A stretch of 5,721 nt of DNA from Gammaproteobacteria bacterium (GTDB taxonomy: Bacteria > Pseudomonadota > Gammaproteobacteria > SZUA-229): positions 1 to 5,721 of the forward strand of contig JAGLQT010000159.1 of NCBI GenBank assembly GCA_023136715.1, written 5' to 3'. The translations under genes were made by a program, and so were the position numbers. Shown in pieces: positions 1 through 5,721 of this stretch (positions are counted from its first letter, which is position 1; each line of letters begins with the position of its first letter). The notes below the pieces were generated by a model. That model saw only the letters and a list, made by a program, of their open reading frames with translations, did no database searches and was not told the origin of the DNA.

Positions 1-2081
1 GGGATAATGAAACTTGAAATAACATCATTCAGCACGTCTTCACGAATAGCGGTTACGATGCCAGACAAATCATTCTCCGACATCATTTCATTACGCTGGG
101 CATAGACTACTTTACGTTGATCATTAGCGACATCATCATAATCCAGAACCTGCTTACGAATATCGAAGTTATGACCTTCTACCTTACGCTGCGCATTTTC
201 AATGGCACGATTAACCCAGGGGTGCTCAATCGCCTCACCACGTTGCATACCCAGTTTCTTCATCAAACCACCAACACGATCCGAGGCAAAAATTCGCATC
301 AAATCGTCTTCTAGCGACAGATAGAAACGGGTTGAACCATTATCGCCCTGACGACCTGAACGGCCACGCAACTGGTTATCAATACGTCTGGATTCATGTC
401 GCTCACTACCAACAACGTGTAAACCACCTGCATCCAACACGGCTTGATGCCTTTCTTCCCACTGCACTTTAATTTCATCAATCTCAGTCTGAGTTGCATC
501 TGGTTTTTTCGCCAAATCTGCTTCCAGACTTCCACCGAGAACAATGTCCGTACCACGACCTGCCATATTAGTTGCAATAGTGACAGCACCCGGCTGTCCT
601 GCCTGCTCGATAATATGTGCCTCATTTTCATGCTGCTTAGCATTCAGTACATTGTGTTGAATCTTTTCCTGCTTTAAACGCCTAGCAATTAATTCTGACA
701 CTTCAATAGAAGCTGTGCCCACCAGCACTGGTTGCTGACGTTGGACACAATCTTGTACATCCTCGGCGATCGCTTCATATTTTTCTTCCTGAGTTAAATA
801 AACCAGGTCGGTATTATCCTTACGAATCATTGGCTTATTAGTTGGAATCATCACTACTTCCAGATTATAAATCTGCATCAACTCACTGGCTTCTGTATCA
901 GCAGTACCGGTCATACCAGATAACTTGTTGTACAGACGGAAATAATTCTGGAAAGTAATCGAGGCTAGAGTCTGGTTTTCACTTTGAATTTTGACCCCTT
1001 CCTTAGCTTCAACAGCCTGATGCAATCCTTCTGACCATCGACGGCCGGGCATAGTTCTACCGCTAAATTCATCGACAATAACGACTTCATCATTCTGAAT
1101 AATGTAATGAACATTTTTCTGGAATAAGGCATTAGCTCGTAGTGCCGCATTAAGATAATGAATAAGATTTATATTATTTGTGCTGTACAAACTTTCATTT
1201 TCAGGAAGTATGCCTTCTTTAACAAGAATATCTTCAACACGCTGATGACCTTGCTCAGTAATATGTACTGAACGATTTTTCTCATCGACTGAAAAATCAC
1301 CTTCTTCTTCCGCATCTTTTTCTTCTTTATGCTCACCCTGTTCCAGATGCTTCACAACTTCTTTAAATTTTATGTGTAGCTCACTGCTATCATTAACAGC
1401 GCCGGAAATAATCAACGGTGTTCTCGCCTCATCAATCAGAATTGAATCGACTTCATCGACTACGGAAAAATTCAACTCACGCTGAACCTTTTCCTCTGTG
1501 GTAAAGGCCATATTGTCTCTAAGATAATCAAAGCCAAATTCATTATTGGTGCCATAAGTGATATCAGCAGCATAGGCCTGTTTTTTTTCATCGGGACTCA
1601 AACCACCAATACTGACACCAGTAGTTAAACCCAGAAAGCCATATAAGCGCCCCATCCATTCCGCATCACGACTAGCCAGATAATCATTAACGGTAACAAC
1701 GTGCACACCTTTGCCAGACAAGGCGTTGAGATATGCAGCCAGAGTTGCGACCAGGGTTTTACCTTCACCGGTACGCATCTCAGAAATTTTTCCACTATGC
1801 AAAACCATGCCACCAATCAATTGCACGTCGAAATGTCTCATGTTGAGCACACGCTTGCCTGCTTCTCGGGCAGTTGCAAATGCTTCTGGGAGCAAATCAT
1901 CCAGTGTTTCACCCTGCTGGTAACGTTCTCGATATTCAACCGTTTTTGCCGCCAACTGCTCATCACTCAAAGCGGATACTTCTGCTTCAAGTTGATTAAT
2001 CTTTTCAACGGTTTTACGATGCAGTCTAACTATGCGATCGTTACGGCTACCAAATACTTTGCGGAAAACTTTGCTTATCAT
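1..2081 (-). CDS. secA: Preprotein translocase ATPase SecA (3' end outside window)
   Basis: SecA is the cytosolic and membrane-peripheral motor that pushes unfolded preproteins through SecYEG using ATP. About 693 codons are visible, against roughly 900 for the family. The reading frame is open from ATG at 2081 to the window edge. Conserved motifs fall on E. coli numbering: Walker A MRTGEGKT at residues 102-109 (K108), Walker B DEVDS at 209-213, GMTGTA at 389-394, RGTDIVLGG with R509, and the arginine finger region QLRGRSGRQGD with R574 and R577. The preprotein cross-linking domain lies between the two halves of the first nucleotide-binding domain and carries a Glu/Lys-rich stretch near residues 248-265. 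The fragment stops early in the helical wing domain, so the C-terminal linker and zinc-binding tail are not seen. The ATG is chosen because the N-terminus (MISKVFRKVFGSRNDR) aligns with E. coli SecA. No good Shine-Dalgarno sequence sits at normal distance; the nearest AGG is 13 nt upstream. Confidence 0.98.
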   Translation of the reverse strand, partial: MISKVFRKVFGSRNDRIVRLHRKTVEKINQLEAEVSALSDEQLAAKTVEYRERYQQGETLDDLLPEAFATAREAGKRVLNMRHFDVQLIGGMVLHSGKISEMRTGEGKTLVATLAAYLNALSGKGVHVVTVNDYLASRDAEWMGRLYGFLGLTTGVSIGGLSPDEKKQAYAADITYGTNNEFGFDYLRDNMAFTTEEKVQRELNFSVVDEVDSILIDEARTPLIISGAVNDSSELHIKFKEVVKHLEQGEHKEEKDAEEEGDFSVDEKNRSVHITEQGHQRVEDILVKEGILPENESLYSTNNINLIHYLNAALRANALFQKNVHYIIQNDEVVIVDEFSGRTMPGRRWSEGLHQAVEAKEGVKIQSENQTLASITFQNYFRLYNKLSGMTGTADTEASELMQIYNLEVVMIPTNKPMIRKDNTDLVYLTQEEKYEAIAEDVQDCVQRQQPVLVGTASIEVSELIARRLKQEKIQHNVLNAKQHENEAHIIEQAGQPGAVTIATNMAGRGTDIVLGGSLEADLAKKPDATQTEIDEIKVQWEERHQAVLDAGGLHVVGSERHESRRIDNQLRGRSGRQGDNGSTRFYLSLEDDLMRIFASDRVGGLMKKLGMQRGEAIEHPWVNRAIENAQRKVEGHNFDIRKQVLDYDDVANDQRKVVYAQRNEMMSENDLSGIVTAIREDVLNDVISSFII

Positions 2082-2109
2082 TATTGAAAAATAACCTGTG
2101 ACAAAACAT

Positions 2110-2125
2110 CGAGCTAACAAGCTCG
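2110..2125 (-). promoter_or_regulatory. Hairpin in the secA leader
   Basis: CGAGCT and AGCTCG form a perfect 6-bp inverted repeat around a 4-nt loop, ending 28 nt before the secA start codon. On the minus strand it is followed by ATGTTTTG, too poor in T for a convincing terminator of the upstream peptidase gene. On the plus strand it is followed by TTTCTTAT, but no plus-strand gene ends here. It may be a leader structure affecting secA mRNA stability or translation, or a weak attenuator. The structure is visible; the role is inferred. Confidence 0.4.
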
Positions 2126-2142
2126 TTTCTTATATAAAAATC

Positions 2143-2153
2143 AATAGTCTATT
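2143..2153. repeat. 11-bp palindrome at the putative secA transcription start
   Basis: AATAGTCTATT is a perfect inverted repeat (5-bp arms, one central base). It overlaps the candidate secA -10 box and spans the expected start point. Ten of its bases (ATAGTCTATT) recur in the same orientation at 3130-3139, in the region upstream of the M23 peptidase gene. It could be an operator or a shared promoter-proximal word, or chance in AT-rich DNA. Confidence 0.3.
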
Positions 2154-2179
2154 ATGCCCGAGAATCAGCCTCTGGTCAT
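2151..2179 (-). promoter_or_regulatory. Candidate sigma70-type promoter for secA
   Basis: Read on the minus strand, ATGACC (2179-2174; 4 of 6 matches to TTGACA, including the TGAC core) is followed after exactly 17 bp by CATAAT (2156-2151; 5 of 6 matches to TATAAT). Transcription would start near 2144 and leave a leader of about 62 nt that contains the 2110-2125 hairpin. No clear terminator separates the M23 gene from secA, so secA could also be read from the upstream promoter. The call is from consensus matching only. Confidence 0.45.
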
Positions 2180-2199
2180 GAGAATTACATGAATATTAC

Positions 2200-3096
2200 T
2201 TAGCTATTAGATTGGACAAAACTAAGTGGATCAACCTGACGGTCGTTGAGTAACACCTCAAAATGAACATGAGGCCCGGTTGAGCGACCAGTCGAACCCA
2301 TTAATGAAATAGCCTGACCTTTTTCAACCGAATCACCCACTTTGACGAGAATTTCTGCATTGTGGCCATATCGTGTGGTGTAGCCATGACCATGATTAAT
2401 CTCAACCAGGTTGCCATAACCATATCTGGAACTTGCCCAGGTAACAACACCGCTGGACACAGCAACTATTTCACTGCCTTCTCTACCAGCAAAATCCATG
2501 CCCTTGTGCATTTCCAGCTTTCCGGTAAATGGATCAGTACGCTTACCGTAATACGATGAGGTCCAGCCTTTACTGATAGGTCGCCCAGAAGGTCTTGTTT
2601 CCTTCTTTATCTGTTTGCTCATCAACACATCTTCCAGTATTGATAACTGCTGCTCACGACTGTCCAGTTGATCATTCAGATCACCCAGAACATTTTCAAA
2701 TTCCGTCGAAACTCCATTTCCTGATTCATGAGGACCACCAACAGCAGGTTCATGAGTGAAATTAAATTCTTTTGAATCCAGATTGGATATTGTCACCAAT
2801 CGCTCACCCAGAGCATCCAGACGAGTAACATGCGCCTGCATCAATCCCAGCCTGGCAGCCAGTGCATCCAGCTCAGATTGCGCATTGGCACGGGCTTTTG
2901 CAATCATACTCTTTTGTTGAGCCAGTTCTTTCTCCACATCCGCGAGCTGATTCAACTGTCCCGAGCTTGTTCCCCACCAGTAACCAGCCACAGCCATCAG
3001 GCTCAAAAAACCCGATAACAGAACACTTGAAGCCACCAGCCCCATCTGCCAACGTACTGGTTTACCGCGATATTTCCCTAGAAAAATGATATTCAT
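2200..3096 (-). CDS. Membrane-anchored M23 family (LytM-type) metallopeptidase
   Basis: This 298-residue protein is a probable peptidoglycan endopeptidase. The N-terminus has a short basic segment (KYRGKPVR, residues 8-15) and one hydrophobic helix at about 18-41, then a predicted coiled coil at about 46-85 and a second helical stretch at about 130-162. This suggests an inner-membrane anchor with the rest in the periplasm. The C-terminal LytM domain (about 178-292) keeps the full zinc and catalytic set: H197xxxD201 (HKGMD), H245 in YGH, and H276/H278 in HVHFE. It is therefore predicted to be active, unlike degenerate LytM activators such as EnvC or NlpD. The substrate bond cannot be read from sequence. 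Its place just upstream of secA is where E. coli has secM, and P. aeruginosa has a comparable gene (PA4404) there. The ATG at 3096 has only a weak ribosome site, but no alternative start was seen just upstream. The product call is firm; the exact role is inferred. Confidence 0.93.
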   Translation of the reverse strand: MNIIFLGKYRGKPVRWQMGLVASSVLLSGFLSLMAVAGYWWGTSSGQLNQLADVEKELAQQKSMIAKARANAQSELDALAARLGLMQAHVTRLDALGERLVTISNLDSKEFNFTHEPAVGGPHESGNGVSTEFENVLGDLNDQLDSREQQLSILEDVLMSKQIKKETRPSGRPISKGWTSSYYGKRTDPFTGKLEMHKGMDFAGREGSEIVAVSSGVVTWASSRYGYGNLVEINHGHGYTTRYGHNAEILVKVGDSVEKGQAISLMGSTGRSTGPHVHFEVLLNDRQVDPLSFVQSNS

Positions 3097-3158
3097 ATAT
3101 AGTTTCTAATAATCATTGTTATTACAATCATAGTCTATTTGATAAGATATTCGATATT
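3097..3158. promoter_or_regulatory. Divergent promoter region between the M23 gene and dciA
   Basis: These 62 AT-rich bases must carry the promoter of dciA (plus) and probably one for the M23 gene (minus). ATTGT-N4-ACAAT (3115-3128) is a 5-bp-arm palindrome, overlapped by two AATCAT copies (3111-3116 and 3126-3131) spaced 15 bp start to start. On the minus strand TATGAT (3132-3127) matches TATAAT at 5 of 6 positions and would give a leader of about 24 nt, but no good -35 box stands 16-18 bp upstream. On the plus strand TAAGAT (3143-3148) is a weak -10 candidate; TTGTTA (3116-3121) lies 21 bp from it, too far. ATAGTCTATT at 3130-3139 repeats the word found at the secA promoter. Exact promoter positions are not established. 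Confidence 0.4.
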
Positions 3159-3578
3159 ATGAAGTCTTTCAAAAGCCAATTAAATCCCGTTCTGATATCG
3201 AAATCACACCAATTAGAACGATTAACTTCGATACTCAATGGTGAATTACCACCTGAAACTAGCGGACATTACCACGTTGCAGGCATTGATAATAGCACAC
3301 TCGTCATTATTACTGACTCACCAGTGTGGACAACACGATTACGGCAGCTGGGACCAACGATTATCGAGGCGCTATCAGACAAGGTAGGACAAAGACTTCA
3401 GCATATCCGCATAGTGAGTCGGCATGGCTCAATCAAGGCACCGCCTCAAACCAATCACACTATAAATCGTGTACTAAGCGAGCAATCAGGCCAACAAGTG
3501 GCACAAGCTGCTGAACATATTAAAGATGAAGAACTCAAGAAAGCACTCCTGAAGTTCTCTAAACGCAGTAAAAAATAG
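3159..3578 (+). CDS. dciA: DUF721 protein, DciA-type replicative helicase loader/operator
   Basis: This 139-residue protein matches the DUF721/DciA family. In bacteria lacking the phage-derived loaders DnaC or DnaI, DciA binds the DnaB helicase and helps place it on DNA at replication initiation. The N-terminal part (about 15-90) fits the KH-like DUF721 fold: an LxxLxxIL helix near 19-27, the strand segment HYHVAG (37-42), LVIITDSPVW (48-57), then the family signature W57xxRLRQL. The region after about residue 92 is polar and probably flexible, with a short C-terminal helix ending in a Lys/Arg-rich tail (KKALLKFSKRSKK), as in other DciA proteins. It is the only plus-strand gene here. It is divergent from the M23 gene and convergent with lpxC at one base. 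The P. aeruginosa DciA gene (PA4405) occupies the same place, which supports the call. No in-frame ATG or GTG was seen in the intergenic region upstream of ATG 3159. There is no clear Shine-Dalgarno sequence. Confidence 0.85.
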   Translation: MKSFKSQLNPVLISKSHQLERLTSILNGELPPETSGHYHVAGIDNSTLVIITDSPVWTTRLRQLGPTIIEALSDKVGQRLQHIRIVSRHGSIKAPPQTNHTINRVLSEQSGQQVAQAAEHIKDEELKKALLKFSKRSKK

Positions 3579-3579
3579 A

Positions 3580-4494
3580 CTAAAAAGCCTGAACTGGCTG
3601 TGTATATGAAATGGGTGAAGAAGCATTTTCTTCTTCAAATGTCACTTCTTCCCAGGCTGATTCATCAGCAATCAATGCTTTCAACAATTTATTATTTAGT
3701 GCATGACCTGAACGGTAACCGGAGAAAGCTCCCACCAGGCTATGACCCAATAGATATAAATCACCAATAGCATCTAAAATTTTGTGCTTAACGAACTCAT
3801 CTTCGTAACGCAAACCATCTTCATTAAGTACACGGTACTCATCAACGACAATTGCATTATCAATACTGCCACCTAGAACCAGATTTTGTGCTCTTAGTCG
3901 CTCAATATCATTCATAAAACCAAAAGTACGAGCACGACTCACTTCCTTAACAAAAGACGTAGTCGAAAAATCAATTTCTGCTTTACAGGGCATACCTTTA
4001 AAAACAGGATGGTCGAAATCAATAGAAAAGCCCACTTTGAAGCCTTCAAATGGGTCAAAACGCGCCCACTTATCATCCTCTTCAACCAGAATTGGTTTTT
4101 TGATTCGGATAAAACGCTTTGGTGCTTCTTGTTCAGCAATACCCGCAGACTGAATCAAGAACACGAAGGGTCCAGAACTACCATCCATAATTGGCACTTC
4201 ACCAGCACTCACATCAACATAGGCATTATCGATACCAAGGCCAGCCATGGCCGACAATAAATGTTCAACTGTAGATATTCGAACACCATTCTGCTCTAAA
4301 GTGGTTGATAAAGTCGTCGGCCCCACATTTTCAGCAGTGGCTTGAATCTCAACCGGCTCATTCATATCGACACGTCTAAAAACAATACCCGTATCCGGCT
4401 GCGCAGGGCGCAAAGTCAGATAAACCTTCTCACCAGAGTGCAAACCAACGCCGGTTGCACGAATTACATTTTTTAGTGTTCTTTGTTTTATCAA
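3580..4494 (-). CDS. lpxC: UDP-3-O-acyl-N-acetylglucosamine deacetylase LpxC
   Basis: LpxC is the cytosolic zinc hydrolase that removes the acetyl group from UDP-3-O-acyl-GlcNAc, the committed step of lipid A synthesis. The 304 residues match the family length (E. coli 305). The N-terminus MIKQRTL is that of E. coli LpxC, which fixes the start at a TTG codon at 4494-4492 rather than an internal ATG. Zinc ligands H78, H237 and D241 (STVEHL; HKILDAIGD) and catalytic E77 and H264 (SGHALNNKL) are all present, as is T190 in SRARTFGF, which binds substrate in the E. coli enzyme. Each is one position lower than in E. coli. The C-terminus ends TQPVQAF, not the AVLA end that belongs to the FtsH degradation signal of E. 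coli LpxC, so turnover may differ. The gene follows ftsZ in the usual dcw order with a 174-bp gap. The stop is one base from the stop of the convergent dciA. Confidence 0.98.
   Translation of the reverse strand: MIKQRTLKNVIRATGVGLHSGEKVYLTLRPAQPDTGIVFRRVDMNEPVEIQATAENVGPTTLSTTLEQNGVRISTVEHLLSAMAGLGIDNAYVDVSAGEVPIMDGSSGPFVFLIQSAGIAEQEAPKRFIRIKKPILVEEDDKWARFDPFEGFKVGFSIDFDHPVFKGMPCKAEIDFSTTSFVKEVSRARTFGFMNDIERLRAQNLVLGGSIDNAIVVDEYRVLNEDGLRYEDEFVKHKILDAIGDLYLLGHSLVGAFSGYRSGHALNNKLLKALIADESAWEEVTFEEENASSPISYTQPVQAF
3581..3599 (-). terminator. Possible weak terminator overlapping the lpxC stop
   Basis: On the minus strand AGCC-AGTTCA-GGCT (3599-3586) can form a short 4-bp stem followed at once by a run of five T residues that runs into the lpxC stop codon. 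A second run of six T lies at 3575-3570, inside dciA. The stem is short for an intrinsic terminator. It is listed because lpxC and the convergent dciA leave only one intergenic base, so any lpxC terminator has to overlap coding sequence. Confidence 0.28.
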
Positions 4495-4503
4495 CGTATT
4501 AAA

Positions 4504-4507
4504 TCCT
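4504..4507 (-). promoter_or_regulatory. Ribosome binding site of lpxC
   Basis: AGGA on the minus strand lies 9 nt upstream of the TTG codon. This, with the exact N-terminal match to E. coli LpxC, supports TTG as the real start. The spacing is slightly long, and a TTG start usually lowers initiation, so modest translation of lpxC is inferred. Confidence 0.6.
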
Positions 4508-4548
4508 GAGGTATCTTTAATTACTCATCATGAGCGCAAGTAGCCAGC

Positions 4549-4577
4549 CCTATATTTTCACATATTTGACATGATAA
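4549..4577 (-). promoter_or_regulatory. Candidate lpxC promoter in the ftsZ-lpxC gap
   Basis: On the minus strand TTATCA (4577-4572; 4 of 6 matches to TTGACA) is followed after 17 bp by TATAGG (4554-4549; 4 of 6 matches to TATAAT). This would give a leader of about 48 nt containing the small palindrome CTCATCATGAG (4524-4534). The rest of the 174-bp gap (4495-4668) holds no gene and no clear ftsZ terminator, so lpxC may also be transcribed from upstream dcw promoters. The match is weak. Confidence 0.3.
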
Positions 4578-4668
4578 TTGGAGGCATTTTTAAGACCATT
4601 ACACTATTTAAATAAAATCAAACCTCACCTCATCCATTAATATTTTCAACCTGTTGTTTTTACTATAA

Positions 4669-5721
4669 TTAATCAGCCTGTCGACGTAAAAATGCTGGTA
4701 TATCCAGCAACCCCTCGTCATATTCGCCAGTAGCTCCAGTACTATTTTTGCGCTGCACTGCAGGTTTTTCCAACTGTCCGTAATCAACATCACCCTCGGT
4801 ATTTCGAGGCACGACATTCATTTCTGGCTTCTTTGCCATCGGTGGGACACCTAAACCAGTCGCTACTACCGTAACCCGCAACTCCTCGCCCAGCGTATCA
4901 TCAATGGCCGTACCCATAACAACCGTTGCATCATCTGATGCAAAGGAACTAACCACCGCACCAATATCCTGGAATTCACCCAGTGTCATATTGGCACCGG
5001 TTACATTCACCAGAATACCCCTGGCACCAGACAGATTTACATCTTCTAATAGCGGACTGGCAACAGCCGCCTGAGCTGCCGCTTCGGCACGATCATCGCC
5101 AAGAGCTTTACCTGAACCCATCATGCCCATACCCATTTTTGACATCACGGTACGAACGTCGGCAAAATCTACATTGATGACGCCAGGGTTGGTGATCAGC
5201 TCAGTAATACCCTGAACCGCACCAGACAAAACATCATTAGCACCATTGAATGCATGCATCAGATCAAAATCACGACCATAGACATCCAGTAATTTGTCAT
5301 TTGGAATAGTGATCAATGAATCGACATTTTGCGTCAATTCCTTAATACCATTCATTGCGATCTTCATGCGTGAAGGCCCTTCAAAAGTAAACGGCTTAGT
5401 CACAACACCAACAACAAGAATCCCCATCTCACGTGCCAGTTGTGCAACAATTGGTGCCGCACCTGTTCCTGTACCGCCACCCATACCAGCAGTAATGAAC
5501 AACATGTCGGTATTGGCAATCGCATCCTGAATCAGTTCGCGATCTTCCAGCGCTGCTTGCTGCCCCACTTCTGGAGTCGCACCTGCACCTAAGCCTTTAG
5601 TAATATTGCAACCAATCTGTAATGATTTGGTTCCTGTTATTTTGGTCAATGCCTGAGCATCAGTATTGGCGCAGATAAAATCCACACCCTCAATGCCACT
5701 AGCAACCATATGTTTAACTGC
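4669..5721 (-). CDS. ftsZ: Cell division GTPase FtsZ (5' end outside window)
   Basis: FtsZ is the tubulin-like GTPase that polymerises into the cytokinetic ring at mid-cell. The last 350 codons are visible. The frame is open to the window edge and begins AVKHMVASG, which aligns to E. coli residue 25, so about 24 residues with the first glycine-rich loop are missing. The ATG at 5709 is therefore internal. The tubulin signature GGGTGTG lies at visible residues 81-87. The T7 loop NVDFADV follows at 183-189, with the catalytic Asp residues that act on the neighbouring subunit's GTP. The globular domain ends at about 292. A flexible linker of about 45 residues leads to the conserved terminal peptide LLDIPAFLRRQAD, the docking site for FtsA, ZipA and other partners. 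Inferred full length is about 374, close to E. coli (383). The gene is followed by lpxC, the standard end of the dcw cluster in gammaproteobacteria. Confidence 0.98.
   Translation of the reverse strand, partial: AVKHMVASGIEGVDFICANTDAQALTKITGTKSLQIGCNITKGLGAGATPEVGQQAALEDRELIQDAIANTDMLFITAGMGGGTGTGAAPIVAQLAREMGILVVGVVTKPFTFEGPSRMKIAMNGIKELTQNVDSLITIPNDKLLDVYGRDFDLMHAFNGANDVLSGAVQGITELITNPGVINVDFADVRTVMSKMGMGMMGSGKALGDDRAEAAAQAAVASPLLEDVNLSGARGILVNVTGANMTLGEFQDIGAVVSSFASDDATVVMGTAIDDTLGEELRVTVVATGLGVPPMAKKPEMNVVPRNTEGDVDYGQLEKPAVQRKNSTGATGEYDEGLLDIPAFLRRQAD

Noticed and set aside
1701..2087. A 128-codon open frame on the plus strand across the 5' end of secA.
   Set aside because: It is antisense to well-conserved SecA sequence including Walker A; its translation resembles no family I recognise.
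2049..2109. A 20-codon reading frame from an ATG at 2109 that overlaps the secA start out of frame, a possible leader peptide.
   Set aside because: No ribosome site in front of its ATG, no arrest-like motif and no independent sign of coding; such short frames are common by chance.
2154..2175. Imperfect stem CCaGAG / CTCgGG after the M23 gene, a possible terminator.
   Set aside because: One mismatch, a 7-nt loop and no T-run on the minus strand; it lies within the spacer of the better-supported secA promoter.
4608..4637. A 9-codon frame (MDEVRFDFI) in the ftsZ-lpxC gap.
   Set aside because: Too short to judge, no clear ribosome site, and AT-rich spacer gives such frames by chance.
4647..4661. 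CAAC-CT-GTTG followed by five T on the plus strand, resembling a terminator after ftsZ.
   Set aside because: The T-run is on the plus strand, but ftsZ is read on the minus strand, and a 2-nt loop is not sterically reasonable.
4009..5530. Open frames of roughly 60-85 codons on the plus strand opposite lpxC and ftsZ.
   Set aside because: Fully inside strongly conserved genes on the other strand, with no ribosome sites or recognisable products.
1..5721. CRISPR, insertion sequence, tRNA, toxin-antitoxin or defence genes.
   Set aside because: No repeat arrays, inverted terminal repeats, RNA gene signatures or foreign-looking genes were seen; almost all sequence is explained by five housekeeping genes in a known order.

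Overview
This window is the distal end of the division and cell-wall (dcw) cluster of a gammaproteobacterium, running into secA. Transcribed leftward (minus strand), in order, are ftsZ (5' end cut off by the window), lpxC, a membrane-anchored M23 peptidase gene, and secA (3' end cut off). One gene, the DUF721 helicase-loader homologue dciA, lies on the plus strand between lpxC and the peptidase gene. The gammaproteobacterial placement rests on the FtsZ C-terminal peptide (IPAFLRRQAD), an LpxC that follows E. coli LpxC almost residue for residue, a SecA whose motifs fall on E. coli numbering through R577, and the gene order itself. From memory, Pseudomonas aeruginosa has the same order (ftsZ, lpxC, PA4405/dciA, PA4404 M23 protein, secA). 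The sequence is moderately AT-rich by eye, so it is not a high-GC pseudomonad. I cannot name the genus.

Layout: 1-2081 secA (minus, first ~693 codons). 2082-2199 secA leader with a candidate sigma70-type promoter and a perfect 6-bp hairpin. 2200-3096 M23 peptidase (minus). 3097-3158 short divergent intergenic region. 3159-3578 dciA (plus). One base separates dciA from the convergent lpxC, 3580-4494, which has a TTG start. 4495-4668 ftsZ-lpxC intergenic region with a weak candidate promoter. 4669-5721 ftsZ (minus, last 350 codons).

The genes serve linked essential processes. FtsZ forms the division ring. LpxC commits UDP-GlcNAc precursor to lipid A and sets lipopolysaccharide output. The M23 protein probably cuts peptidoglycan peptides at the inner-membrane/periplasm face. 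SecA drives export of envelope proteins. DciA acts on the replicative helicase DnaB. All visible catalytic residues are intact, and I see no insertion sequence, CRISPR array, tRNA, rRNA, phage gene or sign of transfer.

I did not find a previously undescribed system. The points worth a second look are regulatory: the secA leader with no secM, the TTG start and non-E. coli C-terminus of LpxC, the one-base convergent dciA/lpxC junction, and a 10-bp word shared by the two promoter regions flanking the M23 gene.
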